From the NCBI RefSeq assembly GCF_014298075.1, contig NZ_CP060418.1:2914001-2978000 (forward strand): a stretch of 64,000 nucleotides of DNA, read 5' to 3'. The DNA comes from Enterobacter sp. JUb54 (lineage in GTDB: Bacteria; Pseudomonadota; Gammaproteobacteria; Enterobacterales; Enterobacteriaceae). Made by a program: the position numbers and the translations under genes. Positions 26,881 to 36,165 of the stretch are shown here, piece after piece. The notes below the pieces were generated by a model. That model was given only the letters and a program-made list of their open reading frames with translations, was not told where the DNA came from and did no database searches. Each line of letters begins with the position of its first letter. Position 1 is the stretch's first letter.

Positions 26881-27821
26881 GCCCCCTCCTCCTGCGCCAG
26901 CAGCGCGATCTGATGCTGGCGGTCGGTGTGCAGAATAATATCGATCAGCGCGTCGACCAGCGGTAAGCGGGCGGAGTGCACCGGAGAGATAATGGCAAAC
27001 CGGGTCTGCATCAGCCGCCACTCTTCCGGAAGGTCGCTGAGCTCCAGCCTCACCAGGCGATGGCAGTGCTGGCACAGGGCGAAACCATCTTCACTGGCAA
27101 AGCTGATAGCCTGAGTCGCCGCCAGCGTCGACAACAGCGCATAGATGTGATCGCACTGGATCGCCGGCGTGAAATCCTGCTGCTGGCTGAGGGTCGCCAG
27201 CACTTTTCTCACGCCCGGCGGTAGGTACGGCGCGGCAAAGGGGTAGCGCAGCATCTCCTGAATGGAGACCGGCCCCCGGCGAGCCAGAGGATGATCGGCA
27301 TGGCAGACGAAGAAACAACGTTGCGGGCTAAGCGGTTGAACCCGCAGTTGCGGATCCAGCTCGGCGTGCCAGCTATCGGCCACCACGAAAGGATACTGCT
27401 GGGTAGTCAGGGCGTGATGCAGGGCAAACCAGTTGTCGACCTGAAACCGCACTCTCGCCTGTGGCAGACGACGATGAAACGCGCCGATGGCCGCCGGGAT
27501 CAGACGCGCCGCGGGGGCCGGCCCGCAGCCGAACGCCACTTCGCCATTCTGGTCGTCATCGGCTTCACACAGCAGGCTGCTGAGCTCAACGTTAAGCTCC
27601 TGGAAACGGCGAGCGTAAGGCAGCAGCTTTTGCCCGTGCAGCGTCAGCGTTGGTAGTTTACTTTGCCGGTCGAATAACGGATGGCCGACGCTCTGCTCCA
27701 GCGCCTGAATGCTGCGGCTGAATGCCGATTGCGACAGGCATACCGCCTCTGCGGCGCGGTGAAAGCTGCCATATTCAACCAACGCCACAAAGTTGCGCAG
27801 TTGGCGAAAATCCAGATGCAT
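26877..27821 (-). CDS. LysR-family regulator of the sulfonate-type locus
   Basis: A 314-residue LysR protein: helix-turn-helix at residues 1-60 (FHRAAEAVCLSQSAFSRSIQALEQ, given in part) and a two-lobed effector domain after residue 90. It is convergent with the binding protein gene and overlaps its stop by four bases. The context suggests that it controls the importer and the arylsulfotransferase fusion; no site was proven. Cys-rich segments such as LCQHCHRL in the effector domain are unusual but of unknown meaning. Confidence 0.88.
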   Translation of the reverse strand: MHLDFRQLRNFVALVEYGSFHRAAEAVCLSQSAFSRSIQALEQSVGHPLFDRQSKLPTLTLHGQKLLPYARRFQELNVELSSLLCEADDDQNGEVAFGCGPAPAARLIPAAIGAFHRRLPQARVRFQVDNWFALHHALTTQQYPFVVADSWHAELDPQLRVQPLSPQRCFFVCHADHPLARRGPVSIQEMLRYPFAAPYLPPGVRKVLATLSQQQDFTPAIQCDHIYALLSTLAATQAISFASEDGFALCQHCHRLVRLELSDLPEEWRLMQTRFAIISPVHSARLPLVDALIDIILHTDRQHQIALLAQEEGA

Positions 27822-28162
27822 AAGTTGGCCTCAAAAGTTCCCTGAACGAACAAAGTACTGGACGCCAGCCCCGCCGCGCAATGGCGGGATGATGAGGATC
27901 TTTCACCTGCCCCACCGCCGGAAGATAAAGTTAAATAAGATGAGTCTTATTATTTTTCACTAAATATGGTTTCAGCGTGAAATTGTTTATTAATAAACAA
28001 CACCACGGATTACTCCAGGATATTTAATCAGCATGTTAAAAAAACGGAATGTGGTGGTTTTCCATACGTAAGGTTTCGTAAATTTTTCACTAACCCTTTC
28101 TGGCGATATGGAGAATACGTTATAAAAGACGACGGTCGATCCCCTGACATGAAAATAATGAT
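27822..28162. other. Intergenic region between divergent LysR and NlpC/P60 genes
   Basis: This gap holds the promoters of the two divergent genes. The right half is AT-rich. I see no gene, terminator or clear operator in it. Confidence 0.5.
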
Positions 28163-28729
28163 ATGAAGCCTAAACTGTCCCTTGTTTTATTATTTATTCC
28201 TTTTTTGATTTTGGCAGGATGTTCATCGTCGGCTAAAAAGCCACCTAAAACCACGGCCCACCATCACTATGAGCCGATCGATAGCGGATCGGACGATCTG
28301 ATCCCGGTCGTCGCGGCCCTGCACGATCAAATGCACACCTGGGACGGCACACCTTATGAATGGGGCGGCACGGCCAAAAGCGGCGTCGACTGTTCGGGCT
28401 TCGTCTGGCGCACGCTCAAAGACCGTTTCAATTTGCCGATGGAGCGCGTCACCACCGGCGATCTGCTGCATATGGGCGTTCGCGTGAGCCGCCAGCAGCT
28501 GCGTCCTGGGGACCTGGTGTTCTTCCGGATCCACGGCGGGATGCACGTCGGGTTCTACGATACGGAGCACAATTTCCTGCACGCCTCGAGCAGCCAGGGA
28601 GTGATGCGCTCTTCATTAGATAACCCGTACTGGAACTCGGTATTCTATCAGGCGCGCCGCCTGCCGAAGGAGTATAACGCGCAGGTCACCATGAACAGCG
28701 ACCCGCAGCATCTGGCAAAAAATCATTAA
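28163..28729 (+). CDS. NlpC/P60-family lipoprotein (peptidoglycan endopeptidase)
   Basis: A 188-residue lipoprotein with lipobox LAGC at about residue 19. The NlpC/P60 catalytic triad is visible: cysteine in VDCSGF, histidine in GMHVGFYD and histidine in FLHASS. Family members cut peptide cross-links or stems in peptidoglycan. It is longer than NlpC and shorter than YafL. The mature N terminus has a basic, histidine-containing linker. A bidirectional terminator separates it from phoE. Confidence 0.9.
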   Translation: MKPKLSLVLLFIPFLILAGCSSSAKKPPKTTAHHHYEPIDSGSDDLIPVVAALHDQMHTWDGTPYEWGGTAKSGVDCSGFVWRTLKDRFNLPMERVTTGDLLHMGVRVSRQQLRPGDLVFFRIHGGMHVGFYDTEHNFLHASSSQGVMRSSLDNPYWNSVFYQARRLPKEYNAQVTMNSDPQHLAKNH

Positions 28730-28740
28730 TTTCCCGCCAT

Positions 28741-28776
28741 AAAAAAACCGCAGCTATTATGCTGCGGTTGGTCTTT
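28741..28776. terminator. Bidirectional terminator between the NlpC/P60 gene and phoE
   Basis: AACCGCAG pairs with CTGCGGTT around a short loop; an A-run precedes the left arm and a GGTCTTT tail follows the right arm, so it can serve both convergent genes. Confidence 0.75.
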
Positions 28777-28808
28777 GTGCCTCGCCATCCCTGCGGGGCG
28801 GCGTCTCA

Positions 28809-29861
28809 TCAGAACTGATAAGTCATCCCCAGCGCCACGATGTCGTCATCGTTGATGCCGAGCTTATTATCGCTGTTCAGCTGGTTGATTTTGTAATCAA
28901 CAAAGGCGTTCATGTTTTTGTTGAAGTAATAGGTCAAACCGACATCGATATAGTTGACCAGATCTTCGTTGCCGATACCTTCGATGTCTTTGCCTTTCGA
29001 CAGGACATAGCCCAGGGACGGACGCAGACCGAAGTCGAACTGGTACTGAGCCACGACTTCAAAGTTCTGCGCTTTGTTAGCGAAGCCGCCAGTGATTGGC
29101 GTCATCTTGCGGGTTTCAGAATACATGGTCGCCAGGTAGATATTGTTGGCGTCATATTTCAGGCCGGTAGCCCAGGCTTCGGCTTTGGAGCCCACGCCGC
29201 GTGCCAGCAGGTTCTGGTCGTTGGTACGGTCAGAGCTGGTGTAGGCCGCGCTGACGGCGAAATCACTGCCGCCAAAGTCATAGCTTAATGAGGTGCCGAA
29301 ACCGTCGCCGTTCTGTTTCTTGGCGTCGCGATCTTCGTTTTTACCCTGATATTGCAGGGTCAGATCCAGGCCGTCGATCACCCCGAAGAAGTCGGTATTG
29401 CGGTATGTTGCCAGGCCGCTGGAACGTTTGGTCATAAAGTTATCGGTCTGCGCGGAAGAGTCGCCGCCGAATTCCGGGAACATATCGGTCCAGGCTTCAA
29501 CATCGTACAGCGCGCCGAGGTTACGACCGTAATCGAAAGAGCCGTAGTTTTTCAGTTTCACACCGGCAAACGCCAGGCGGGTTTTCTGGGTGGAGTCACT
29601 TTCTGTTTTGTTGCCGGAGAATTCAGATTCCCAGCGACCATAGCCGGTCAGTTGATCGTTAATCTGCGTTTCACCTTTAATACCAAAACGCACATAGGTC
29701 TGGTCGCCATCTTTACTGTCATAGTCGCTGAAGTAGTGCATCGCTTTGACTTTGCCATAGACGTCCAGTTTGTTGCCGTCTTTATTATAAACTTCTGCTG
29801 CTTGTGTAGCGGAAGATGCGACAAAAGCCATCATCATTAATGCCAGTGAGCTCTTTTTCAT
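28809..29861 (-). CDS. phoE: Phosphate-limitation-inducible outer membrane porin PhoE
   Basis: A 350-residue trimeric porin with a 21-residue signal peptide (ending TQA) and mature start [16 protein letters not shown]. The terminal strand ends MTYQF, with the C-terminal phenylalanine needed for outer membrane insertion. The constriction loop contains [10 protein letters not shown]. PhoE favours anions and is made under phosphate starvation. Assignment over OmpC/OmpF rests on the neighbour proB, the Pho boxes upstream and the sequence as a whole. Confidence 0.95.
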   Translation of the reverse strand: MKKSSLALMMMAFVASSATQAAEVYNKDGNKLDVYGKVKAMHYFSDYDSKDGDQTYVRFGIKGETQINDQLTGYGRWESEFSGNKTESDSTQKTRLAFAGVKLKNYGSFDYGRNLGALYDVEAWTDMFPEFGGDSSAQTDNFMTKRSSGLATYRNTDFFGVIDGLDLTLQYQGKNEDRDAKKQNGDGFGTSLSYDFGGSDFAVSAAYTSSDRTNDQNLLARGVGSKAEAWATGLKYDANNIYLATMYSETRKMTPITGGFANKAQNFEVVAQYQFDFGLRPSLGYVLSKGKDIEGIGNEDLVNYIDVGLTYYFNKNMNAFVDYKINQLNSDNKLGINDDDIVALGMTYQF

Positions 29862-29948
29862 TATTCAGTCCTGGTGATTTATTTATACGCGCTAATCAAT
29901 TCCGGGCGAAGGCCCCCGTGAAAACAGGAGGTTTTTTAACGCCCCGAT

Positions 29949-29966
29949 ATTAAAAATTTATGACAA
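29949..29966 (-). promoter_or_regulatory. Pho box proximal to phoE
   Basis: On the minus strand TTGTCATAAATTTTTAAT matches the PhoB half-site CTGTCATA well in its first eleven bases and poorly in the second half. A TAAAAA about ten bases further on could be the -10 element, the usual PhoB spacing. Confidence 0.65.
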
Positions 29967-30003
29967 TGTGGAACTTTTTATAAAAAAGAGTATTTAGATG
30001 TTT

Positions 30004-30021
30004 CTGTCATAAATTCGTCAC
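30004..30021 (+). promoter_or_regulatory. Second, inverted Pho box upstream of phoE
   Basis: CTGTCATAAATTCGTCAC matches the 18-base Pho box consensus at 16 positions. It faces proB, opposite to the phoE-proximal box, and its start is 55 bases from the start of that box. An inverted upstream Pho box fits what is known of the phoE promoter in Escherichia coli. Confidence 0.75.
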
Positions 30022-30151
30022 GAGGCATCGCCACAATGCCCGATCTCGCGCAATAAAGTGGTTCGCCCGACGCGGCAAGTGTTGGCAAGCGGCGTGAGTC
30101 CTGTTAAAACATCAGCTCGATATCGATATTCCTTTTGAACGGCAGAGAATC

Positions 30152-31255
30152 ATGAGTGATAGCCAGACGCTGGTGGTAAAACTGGGCACCAGTGTTTTAA
30201 CAGGCGGATCCCGTCGCCTGAACCGCGCCCATATCGTCGAATTAGTGCGCCAGTGCGCACAGCTGCACGCAATGGGTCACCGCATTGTCATTGTGACCTC
30301 CGGGGCCATTGCCGCCGGACGTGAGCATCTCGGCTACCCGGAACTGCCTGCGACCATTGCGTCCAAACAGCTTCTGGCGGCGGTAGGACAAAGCCGTCTG
30401 ATCCAGCTGTGGGAACAGCTGTTTTCTATTTACGGTATTCACGTCGGCCAGATGCTGCTGACCCGCGCCGATATGGAAGACCGCGAGCGCTTCCTCAACG
30501 CCCGCGATACCCTGCGCGCGCTGCTGGATAACAACATTGTGCCGGTCATTAATGAGAATGACGCCGTGGCCACCGCTGAAATTAAAGTCGGCGACAATGA
30601 CAATCTTTCCGCACTGGCGGCTATTCTGGCCGGTGCCGACAAACTGCTGCTGCTGACCGACCAGCCGGGGCTGTTCACCGCAGACCCGCGCAACAACCCG
30701 CAGGCGGAACTGATCAAAGACGTTTACGGCATTGATGACGCGCTGCGAGCCATTGCCGGCGATAGCGTTTCTGGTCTGGGAACCGGCGGAATGGGCACCA
30801 AGCTGCAGGCCGCCGACGTCGCCTGCCGCGCGGGCATCGACACTATTATTGCTGCCGGCAACCGCCCAGGCGTGATTGCCGATGTCATGGAAAGCGTGTC
30901 GGTAGGAACCCGCTTCCATGCGCAGGAATCACCGCTGGAGAACCGCAAACGCTGGATCTTTGGCGCCCCGCCGGCGGGTGAAATTACCGTCGATGCCGGT
31001 GCGACGCTGGCCATTCTGGAAAGAGGCAGCTCCCTGCTGCCGAAAGGGATCAAAATCGTGACCGGCAACTTCTCCCGTGGCGAGGTTATCCGCATTCGTA
31101 ATAGCGAAGGTCGTGATATTGCCCACGGCGTCAGCCGTTACAACAGCGATGCCCTGCGCATGATTGCCGGGCAACACTCGCAGCAGATTGATGCCATTCT
31201 GGGCTATGAATACGGTCCGGTGGCGGTCCATCGTGACGATATGATCATCCGTTAA
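30152..31255 (+). CDS. proB: Glutamate 5-kinase
   Basis: A 367-residue enzyme that phosphorylates glutamate in the first step of proline synthesis. The amino acid kinase domain opens with [12 protein letters not shown] and contains [13 protein letters not shown] and [17 protein letters not shown]; a C-terminal PUA domain follows from about residue 275. Length equals the family standard. proA begins 10 bases after its stop, so the two form an operon and their proteins act as a complex that protects glutamyl phosphate. Confidence 0.97.
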   Translation: MSDSQTLVVKLGTSVLTGGSRRLNRAHIVELVRQCAQLHAMGHRIVIVTSGAIAAGREHLGYPELPATIASKQLLAAVGQSRLIQLWEQLFSIYGIHVGQMLLTRADMEDRERFLNARDTLRALLDNNIVPVINENDAVATAEIKVGDNDNLSALAAILAGADKLLLLTDQPGLFTADPRNNPQAELIKDVYGIDDALRAIAGDSVSGLGTGGMGTKLQAADVACRAGIDTIIAAGNRPGVIADVMESVSVGTRFHAQESPLENRKRWIFGAPPAGEITVDAGATLAILERGSSLLPKGIKIVTGNFSRGEVIRIRNSEGRDIAHGVSRYNSDALRMIAGQHSQQIDAILGYEYGPVAVHRDDMIIR

Positions 31256-31265
31256 GGAGCTTCCA

Positions 31266-32519
31266 ATGCTGGAAAAAATGGGCATTGCTGCCAAAGCGGC
31301 CTCATACAAACTCGCGCAGCTTTCCAGTCGCGAAAAGAATCAGGTTCTGGAAAAAATTGCCGATTATCTTGAAGCGCAGACCGACGAGATCCTGCGCGCG
31401 AATGCGCAAGATCTGGAGGAAGCTCGTGCTAATGGTTTGAGCGACGCGCTGCTCGACCGTCTGGCGCTCAACCCGGCACGGTTAAGCGGAATTGCCAGCG
31501 ATGTGCGCCAGGTCTGCAATCTGGCGGATCCGGTCGGCCAGGTCATCGACGGCGGTCTGCTGGATAGCGGGCTGCGGATCGAACGTCGTCGCGTCCCGTT
31601 GGGGGTAGTTGGCGTCATTTATGAAGCGCGTCCTAACGTGACCGTTGATGTCGCCTCCCTGTGCCTGAAAACCGGTAACGCGGCGATTCTGCGTGGCGGA
31701 AAAGAGACGTGGCGAACCAATGCCGCGACGGTAAAAGTGATTCAGCAGGCCCTGCAGGAGTGCGGATTACCGGCGGCGACCATCCAGGCCATTGAGAGCC
31801 CGGACCGTGCGCTGGTTGGCGAGATGCTGAAGATGGATAAGTATATCGACATGCTGATCCCGCGCGGCGGCGCTGGCCTGCACAAGCTGTGCCGCGAGCA
31901 GTCGACGATTCCGGTGATCACCGGCGGCATCGGCGTGTGTCATATCTTTATTGATGATTCTTCCGACATCACCGAGGCGCTGAAAATTATCGTCAACGCC
32001 AAGGTTCAACGCCCGAGCGCCTGTAACTCTGCCGAAACGCTGCTGGTGCATCAGGATATCGCCGGGCGCTTCCTGCCGGCCCTCAGCAAACAGATGGCGG
32101 AGAGCGGCGTGACGCTGCATGCCGACGCCCTGTCGCTGCCGGTGCTGCAGGCCGGTCCGGCAAGCGTCGAACCGGTGCAAGCGGCACAGTACGACGACGA
32201 GTATCTGTCGCTGGATCTGAACGTGAAAGTGGTTGCCGGCCTGGATGAAGCCATCGAGCACATCCGCACGCATGGCACCCAGCATTCGGATGCCATCCTG
32301 ACCCGTACCCTGAGCAACGCCAACCGTTTTATCAACGAAGTGGATTCCTCAGCGGTATACATCAACGCCTCTACCCGCTTCACCGACGGCGGCCAGTTTG
32401 GCCTCGGCGCGGAAGTGGCGGTCAGCACGCAGAAGCTGCACGCCCGTGGCCCGATGGGCCTGGAAGCGTTAACGACCTATAAATGGATCGGTTTCGGCGA
32501 CGATACGATTCGTGCTTAA
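31266..32519 (+). CDS. proA: Gamma-glutamyl phosphate reductase
   Basis: A 417-residue NADPH-dependent reductase that turns glutamyl phosphate into glutamate semialdehyde. It belongs to the aldehyde dehydrogenase fold; the catalytic cysteine is in RPSACNSAE, with [11 protein letters not shown] and the C-terminal [16 protein letters not shown] typical of ProA. Length is standard. AAGGAG before the ATG gives a strong ribosome-binding site. Confidence 0.97.
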   Translation: MLEKMGIAAKAASYKLAQLSSREKNQVLEKIADYLEAQTDEILRANAQDLEEARANGLSDALLDRLALNPARLSGIASDVRQVCNLADPVGQVIDGGLLDSGLRIERRRVPLGVVGVIYEARPNVTVDVASLCLKTGNAAILRGGKETWRTNAATVKVIQQALQECGLPAATIQAIESPDRALVGEMLKMDKYIDMLIPRGGAGLHKLCREQSTIPVITGGIGVCHIFIDDSSDITEALKIIVNAKVQRPSACNSAETLLVHQDIAGRFLPALSKQMAESGVTLHADALSLPVLQAGPASVEPVQAAQYDDEYLSLDLNVKVVAGLDEAIEHIRTHGTQHSDAILTRTLSNANRFINEVDSSAVYINASTRFTDGGQFGLGAEVAVSTQKLHARGPMGLEALTTYKWIGFGDDTIRA

Positions 32520-32522
32520 TGC

Positions 32523-32587
32523 TAAGCGGGTGATGCAAAAGTAGCCGTTTGATTCATAAGGCCATTGACGCGTCACCCACTTAGTTT
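32523..32587 (+). terminator. Likely terminator after proA
   Basis: TAAGCGGGTGATGC at 32523-32536 pairs imperfectly with GCGTCACCCACTTA at 32570-32583 around a long loop, followed by GTTTTAA. The long loop lowers confidence. Confidence 0.5.
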
Positions 32588-32633
32588 TAACCTTTTACCC
32601 CGTGATTCGCCCGGCGATCACGTCCCTCTCAGG

Positions 32634-32709
32634 GCCGATATAGCTCAGTTGGTAGAGCAGCGCATTCGTAATGCGAAGGTCGTAGGTTCGACTCCTATTA
32701 TCGGCACCA
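32634..32709 (+). tRNA. thrW: tRNA-Thr (anticodon CGU)
   Basis: A 76-base cloverleaf with acceptor GCCGATA pairing with TATCGGC, D-loop AGCTCAGTTGGTAGAGC, anticodon CGT at 32667-32669, T-loop GGTTCGACTCC and encoded CCA. Its place directly after proA matches thrW of Escherichia coli, a known integration site of genomic islands. Confidence 0.97.
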
Positions 32710-33119
32710 TTTCCATCAAGTACTGTCCAACATTCCAGCTCGAACTCACCCCCTTACTGCTCTGAGAATCTTGGGTAGCATCACGTCAATTATCACGAAA
32801 TGAGTAGAAAAAACCGCCCTTCTGCCCAGAAGCACACAGTTGTGAACAAACAACCCACCGCCATCGCATTGTTAACTGTATGTACGATTTGTATAAATCA
32901 TATTGGCAGTAGCATCATGTCATTTAAATATATGTAGAGTAATTTTGTATTTTAATAAAGCAACTGACACTAACAATGTAATCATTCCTGCTGGTATATA
33001 TAAAACATATCGCAAATGATTTTTCCCATTATTGTTACGCCTTTATGGAGTTCATATAATTAAAGCTGTTTTCTGAAATGAACATCAACCAGGTGATTTT
33101 AAATAATGAGGATAATGTT
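32710..33119. other. AT-rich gap downstream of tRNA-Thr
   Basis: About 410 bases, visibly AT-rich, with no convincing gene. No integrase and no second copy of the tRNA 3' end was seen here or further right in the window, so there is no evidence of an intact element at this tRNA. Confidence 0.6.
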
Positions 33120-33317
33120 ATGATCAAAAATGCATTTGTTGAAGAGAATAATGCTGGCGCGATTGTTGTGCGGGTTGAGGGAAAAGAGGTTTGCCTCTTT
33201 GATAATTATGACTCGGCACTGGAGTGGGCATTTTCCATTGGCTATCATGTTTATAAAAAAGTACCAACAAACCGCAGCCATGAAGAGTGCTGGGTAAAAT
33301 ATACCCAGCACCGTTAA
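33120..33317 (+). CDS. Small hypothetical protein (65 aa)
   Basis: I do not recognise it. The sequence begins MIKNAFVEENNAGAIVVRVEGK and contains an acidic start and an aromatic middle (LFDNYDSALEWAFSIGYHVYKK). GAGG is spaced eight bases before the ATG at 33120, better than the in-frame ATG at 33078. There is no signal peptide or membrane segment. It precedes a LysR gene by 95 bases on the same strand, with a perfect inverted repeat between them. Confidence 0.65.
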   Translation: MIKNAFVEENNAGAIVVRVEGKEVCLFDNYDSALEWAFSIGYHVYKKVPTNRSHEECWVKYTQHR

Positions 33318-33340
33318 GTCCGGCAAGCTATGCTATATTT

Positions 33341-33379
33341 ATTCAGGTGCTGAGTCATTCCACTACTTAGCACCTGAAT
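33341..33379. promoter_or_regulatory. Perfect 11-bp inverted repeat upstream of a LysR gene
   Basis: ATTCAGGTGCT at 33341-33351 is mirrored exactly by AGCACCTGAAT at 33369-33379, with a 17-base centre. A third partial copy (CAGGTGCTT) lies at about 33402, next to the LysR start. With no T-run it is a poor terminator; an operator for the LysR regulator is the better reading. Confidence 0.5.
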
Positions 33380-33412
33380 CATCCCGAACTCACTTTCACG
33401 CCAGGTGCTTCA

Positions 33413-34324
33413 ATGGAGTTAAGACATATTCGCTATTTTTTGGCTGTCGCTGATGCCAAAAGTTTTACTTACGCCGCTGAGGCGCTCGGTATTGGCCAGC
33501 CGCCATTAAGTTTACAAATACGCGATCTGGAGAATGAGATTGGCACCAGGTTGTTTCATCGCGTGGCACGAGGCGTTGAGCTAACCGCGGCGGGCAGCGC
33601 TTTTTATGAAGAAACCCGACAGCTACCGGGCCTGGTTGAAAACGCAAAGCGCGCAGCCTTGCTGGCATCGAGAGGGGAAAAAGGGGTACTCAAAATCGGT
33701 TTTACCTCTTCTTCGGTATTTAATACCGTGGTTACCCGCAGTATTAAACAGTTTAAGAGTCAATTTGCCGATGTCACTTTGCAGCTTGAGGAAGTGCATA
33801 CTGCTGAATTAATTAATATGATCCAAAATGGCTCTATTGATTTGGCGTTTGTCCGTACCGATCACCTCGATAATGAACAGGCCGAAATGCATCTGTTGAT
33901 GCGCGAACCGCTGAGCATCGTGTTACCTGATAATCACCCGTTGATTCAGAAAAATAAAATCACATTAGCGCAACTGGTTAATGAGGAGTTAATCGTCTGC
34001 CCACGAGATTATAGTGCACAGTTATACGATACGATTATCTCCCTCTTCGATAATTCCGGGTATACGCCGCAGATTAAACAGATGGCGCCGCAACTCTCCT
34101 CCATTATTAGCCTGGTTGGTGCCGGTCTTGGGATTTCGATTATTCCTGCGTCAATGAAAGTCATGAGCCACACCGCTTCCGGCGTCGTTTTCTGTGATTT
34201 TGATAACGAAGGGGCGTATGTCCCATTAACGTTAATTAGCCGCTCACATGAACGTTCGCCGGCGGCTAAGAATTTTATCAACAATGCCATCGAAACCCTG
34301 GAGAATTACCCTTTCTTCTATTAA
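33413..34324 (+). CDS. LysR-family transcriptional regulator
   Basis: A 303-residue LysR protein with the helix-turn-helix in residues 1-60 (MELRHIRYFLAVADAKSF, then IGQPPLSLQIRDLENE). The QPPLSLQI form places it with the BenM/CatM/BudR-like branch, whose members sense small acids. It is convergent with a cyclopropane synthase homologue, only five bases apart. The target is unknown. Base composition is lower in GC than the proBA block. Confidence 0.9.
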   Translation: MELRHIRYFLAVADAKSFTYAAEALGIGQPPLSLQIRDLENEIGTRLFHRVARGVELTAAGSAFYEETRQLPGLVENAKRAALLASRGEKGVLKIGFTSSSVFNTVVTRSIKQFKSQFADVTLQLEEVHTAELINMIQNGSIDLAFVRTDHLDNEQAEMHLLMREPLSIVLPDNHPLIQKNKITLAQLVNEELIVCPRDYSAQLYDTIISLFDNSGYTPQIKQMAPQLSSIISLVGAGLGISIIPASMKVMSHTASGVVFCDFDNEGAYVPLTLISRSHERSPAAKNFINNAIETLENYPFFY

Positions 34325-34329
34325 GGCAA

Positions 34330-35472
34330 TCAGCGCGGGACGCGTAGGCCGCCGCGGTGGCCGCGCGTAAAAACAATTTGCCACAGCTGGATGTTTCTTG
34401 CGCGAAAGGCTCCTGCACAGGCCGTCAGATAGTAGGTAAACATCCGATAAAATCTGTCGCTGTAGTTTTTTTCAAGCTGCGGCCAGTGCTCCTGAAAGCG
34501 CGCCAGCCAGGCCATCAGGGTCAGGTCATAATCCGCGCCGAAGTTGTGCAGATCTTCAATAATGAAGTGAGATTCGCTGGCCGAAGCAATTTGCGCGACA
34601 GAAGGCAGGCAGCCGTTTGGGAAGATATATTTGTTAATCCAGGCGTCAACGCTGAGATCGGTTTTGTTGGCGCCAATGGTATGCAGCAGAAAAATACCGT
34701 CAGCAACGAGATTGCGGTCTACTACATCAAAATAGGTGGCATAGTTTTTCGGGCCAACATGTTCGAACATACCCACCGACACAACCCGGTCGAATTTTCG
34801 GTCGAGGTCGCGATAATCCTGCAGCAGGATCTCAACATCACAGAGCGCACAATGTTCCTGGGCCATTTTTTGCTGCTCGGCAGATATGGTAATGCCGGTC
34901 ACGGAGACGCCGTAGTTTTCCGCGGCATAACGCGCCAGACCGCCCCATCCACAGCCTATATCCAGCAAGGTCATACCGCGCTGTAATTGCAATTTTTCGC
35001 AAATCAGCCTCAGTTTGTCTTGCTGCGCCGTCGCCAGATCGCGGGCATTTGCCCAGTAGCCACAAGAATATTGCATATGGGGATCGAGCATCAGGTGAAA
35101 CAGATCGTTGCCGAGATCATAATGCTCTTTCCCGACAATCCAGGCGCGTTTTTTGGATTGCAGATTGGTTAATCTGGATTTGATGATCCGCAGGCGATCG
35201 CCGAAATTAGGGGGTAATGCCGAATCGATATGGGCGATGAGGATTTTCTCAATCATCTCATCAATGTGATCGCACTCCCACCAGCCATCCATATAGCTTT
35301 CGCCTAGCCCAAGCGACCCCTGGGCCAGCAGGCGTTTAAATAAATTGTCATTGTTAACTCTGATATCAAAACAACGATCGCCATTAAACTCAATGCCCGT
35401 ATCGGATAAAATACTGGCGCAAGTCTGGAGATCCCGATTGCCCTGCAAAGGCATATCTGAATAATTTCGCAT
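34330..35472 (-). CDS. Cyclopropane-fatty-acyl-phospholipid synthase homologue
   Basis: A 380-residue S-adenosylmethionine-dependent enzyme that would methylenate cis double bonds of membrane phospholipid acyl chains. The SAM motif is LLDIGCGWGGLARYAAENYG (about residue 172), preceded by HYDLGNDLF and followed by SVGMFEHVG. Length is close to that of Escherichia coli Cfa. As the gene does not lie in the usual cfa context and is AT-richer than its surroundings, it is probably a second, acquired paralogue; that is inference. It ends five bases from the convergent LysR gene. Confidence 0.9.
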   Translation of the reverse strand: MRNYSDMPLQGNRDLQTCASILSDTGIEFNGDRCFDIRVNNDNLFKRLLAQGSLGLGESYMDGWWECDHIDEMIEKILIAHIDSALPPNFGDRLRIIKSRLTNLQSKKRAWIVGKEHYDLGNDLFHLMLDPHMQYSCGYWANARDLATAQQDKLRLICEKLQLQRGMTLLDIGCGWGGLARYAAENYGVSVTGITISAEQQKMAQEHCALCDVEILLQDYRDLDRKFDRVVSVGMFEHVGPKNYATYFDVVDRNLVADGIFLLHTIGANKTDLSVDAWINKYIFPNGCLPSVAQIASASESHFIIEDLHNFGADYDLTLMAWLARFQEHWPQLEKNYSDRFYRMFTYYLTACAGAFRARNIQLWQIVFTRGHRGGLRVPR

Positions 35473-35770
35473 TGAAAAACCCTAAGTGAAGATGATTTAC
35501 AATTTATTCTGCCGATGTTTTCGACAACGATAGACATCAGACCAGGAATGCTGCGTTACAGCCCTTTCCTCTCTGACGCGTTGCCGTAGGGGAGTGTATT
35601 TAATACCGGGTAGCTGTGGTATTCACTGCCAGAAGGGTTATCTATACATTCTTTAAATAGCGGCAGTCAGGACACAGGCAATCTGGGGCTCAATGGCGGC
35701 TCTTGCGGACGTCGATGCAGGGCGAGTGGTGAATCATTCAGATATGGTGGATTTCGCTAACCGTCTAAAT

Positions 35771-36109
35771 TTAGCTCTGATATCGATTCACATGTCGGTA
35801 GCGCGAGGGTGGCAGGCGATAATGCCGTGAAAATACCCGGGTGAAGGTCTGCTGCGAATCAAAACCATATTTGCAGGCAATATTGATAATCGCCTCATCG
35901 GTTTCCACTAAATCCTTTGCCGCCAGATTCAGTTTCTGCTCCCGGATATATTTCCCCAGGCTTACGTTCATTACCTGAAAAAAAACACGCTGAAGATGCC
36001 ATTTAGAATATCCTGCACGGGCGGCAACATCTTCTATCTTCAGCGGTTGATGTATATTCCGGTCGATCCAGTCAGTAATGTCTTCGATGATATCTTCTGT
36101 TTTAAACAT
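35771..36109 (-). CDS. Small AraC-family regulator of the MarA/SoxS/RamA/RarA type
   Basis: A 112-residue protein that is just the two-helix-turn-helix AraC DNA-binding domain, like SoxS, MarA and RamA. WIDRNIHQPLKIEDVAARAGYSKWHLQRVF (split here by the first helix pair) and CKYGFDSQQTFTRVFSRHY are the diagnostic blocks. Such stand-alone domains are controlled by their abundance and drive efflux pump and stress genes. It is not identical to my recollection of RamA. It lies next to a BhsA-like stress peptide gene on the same strand. Confidence 0.85.
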   Translation of the reverse strand: MFKTEDIIEDITDWIDRNIHQPLKIEDVAARAGYSKWHLQRVFFQVMNVSLGKYIREQKLNLAAKDLVETDEAIINIACKYGFDSQQTFTRVFSRHYRLPPSRYRHVNRYQS

Positions 36110-36165
36110 AAATGAGTACTCACGTTAGAGAAACAACGATATCAACCGAAGATGTCGTGAATCTA

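Noticed and set aside
32634..32709. Intact genomic island integrated at tRNA-Thr
   Set aside because: No integrase and no duplicated tRNA end was found within the window.
33341..33379. Terminator for the small gene at 33120-33317
   Set aside because: The hairpin has a 17-base loop and no T-run; operator is the better explanation.
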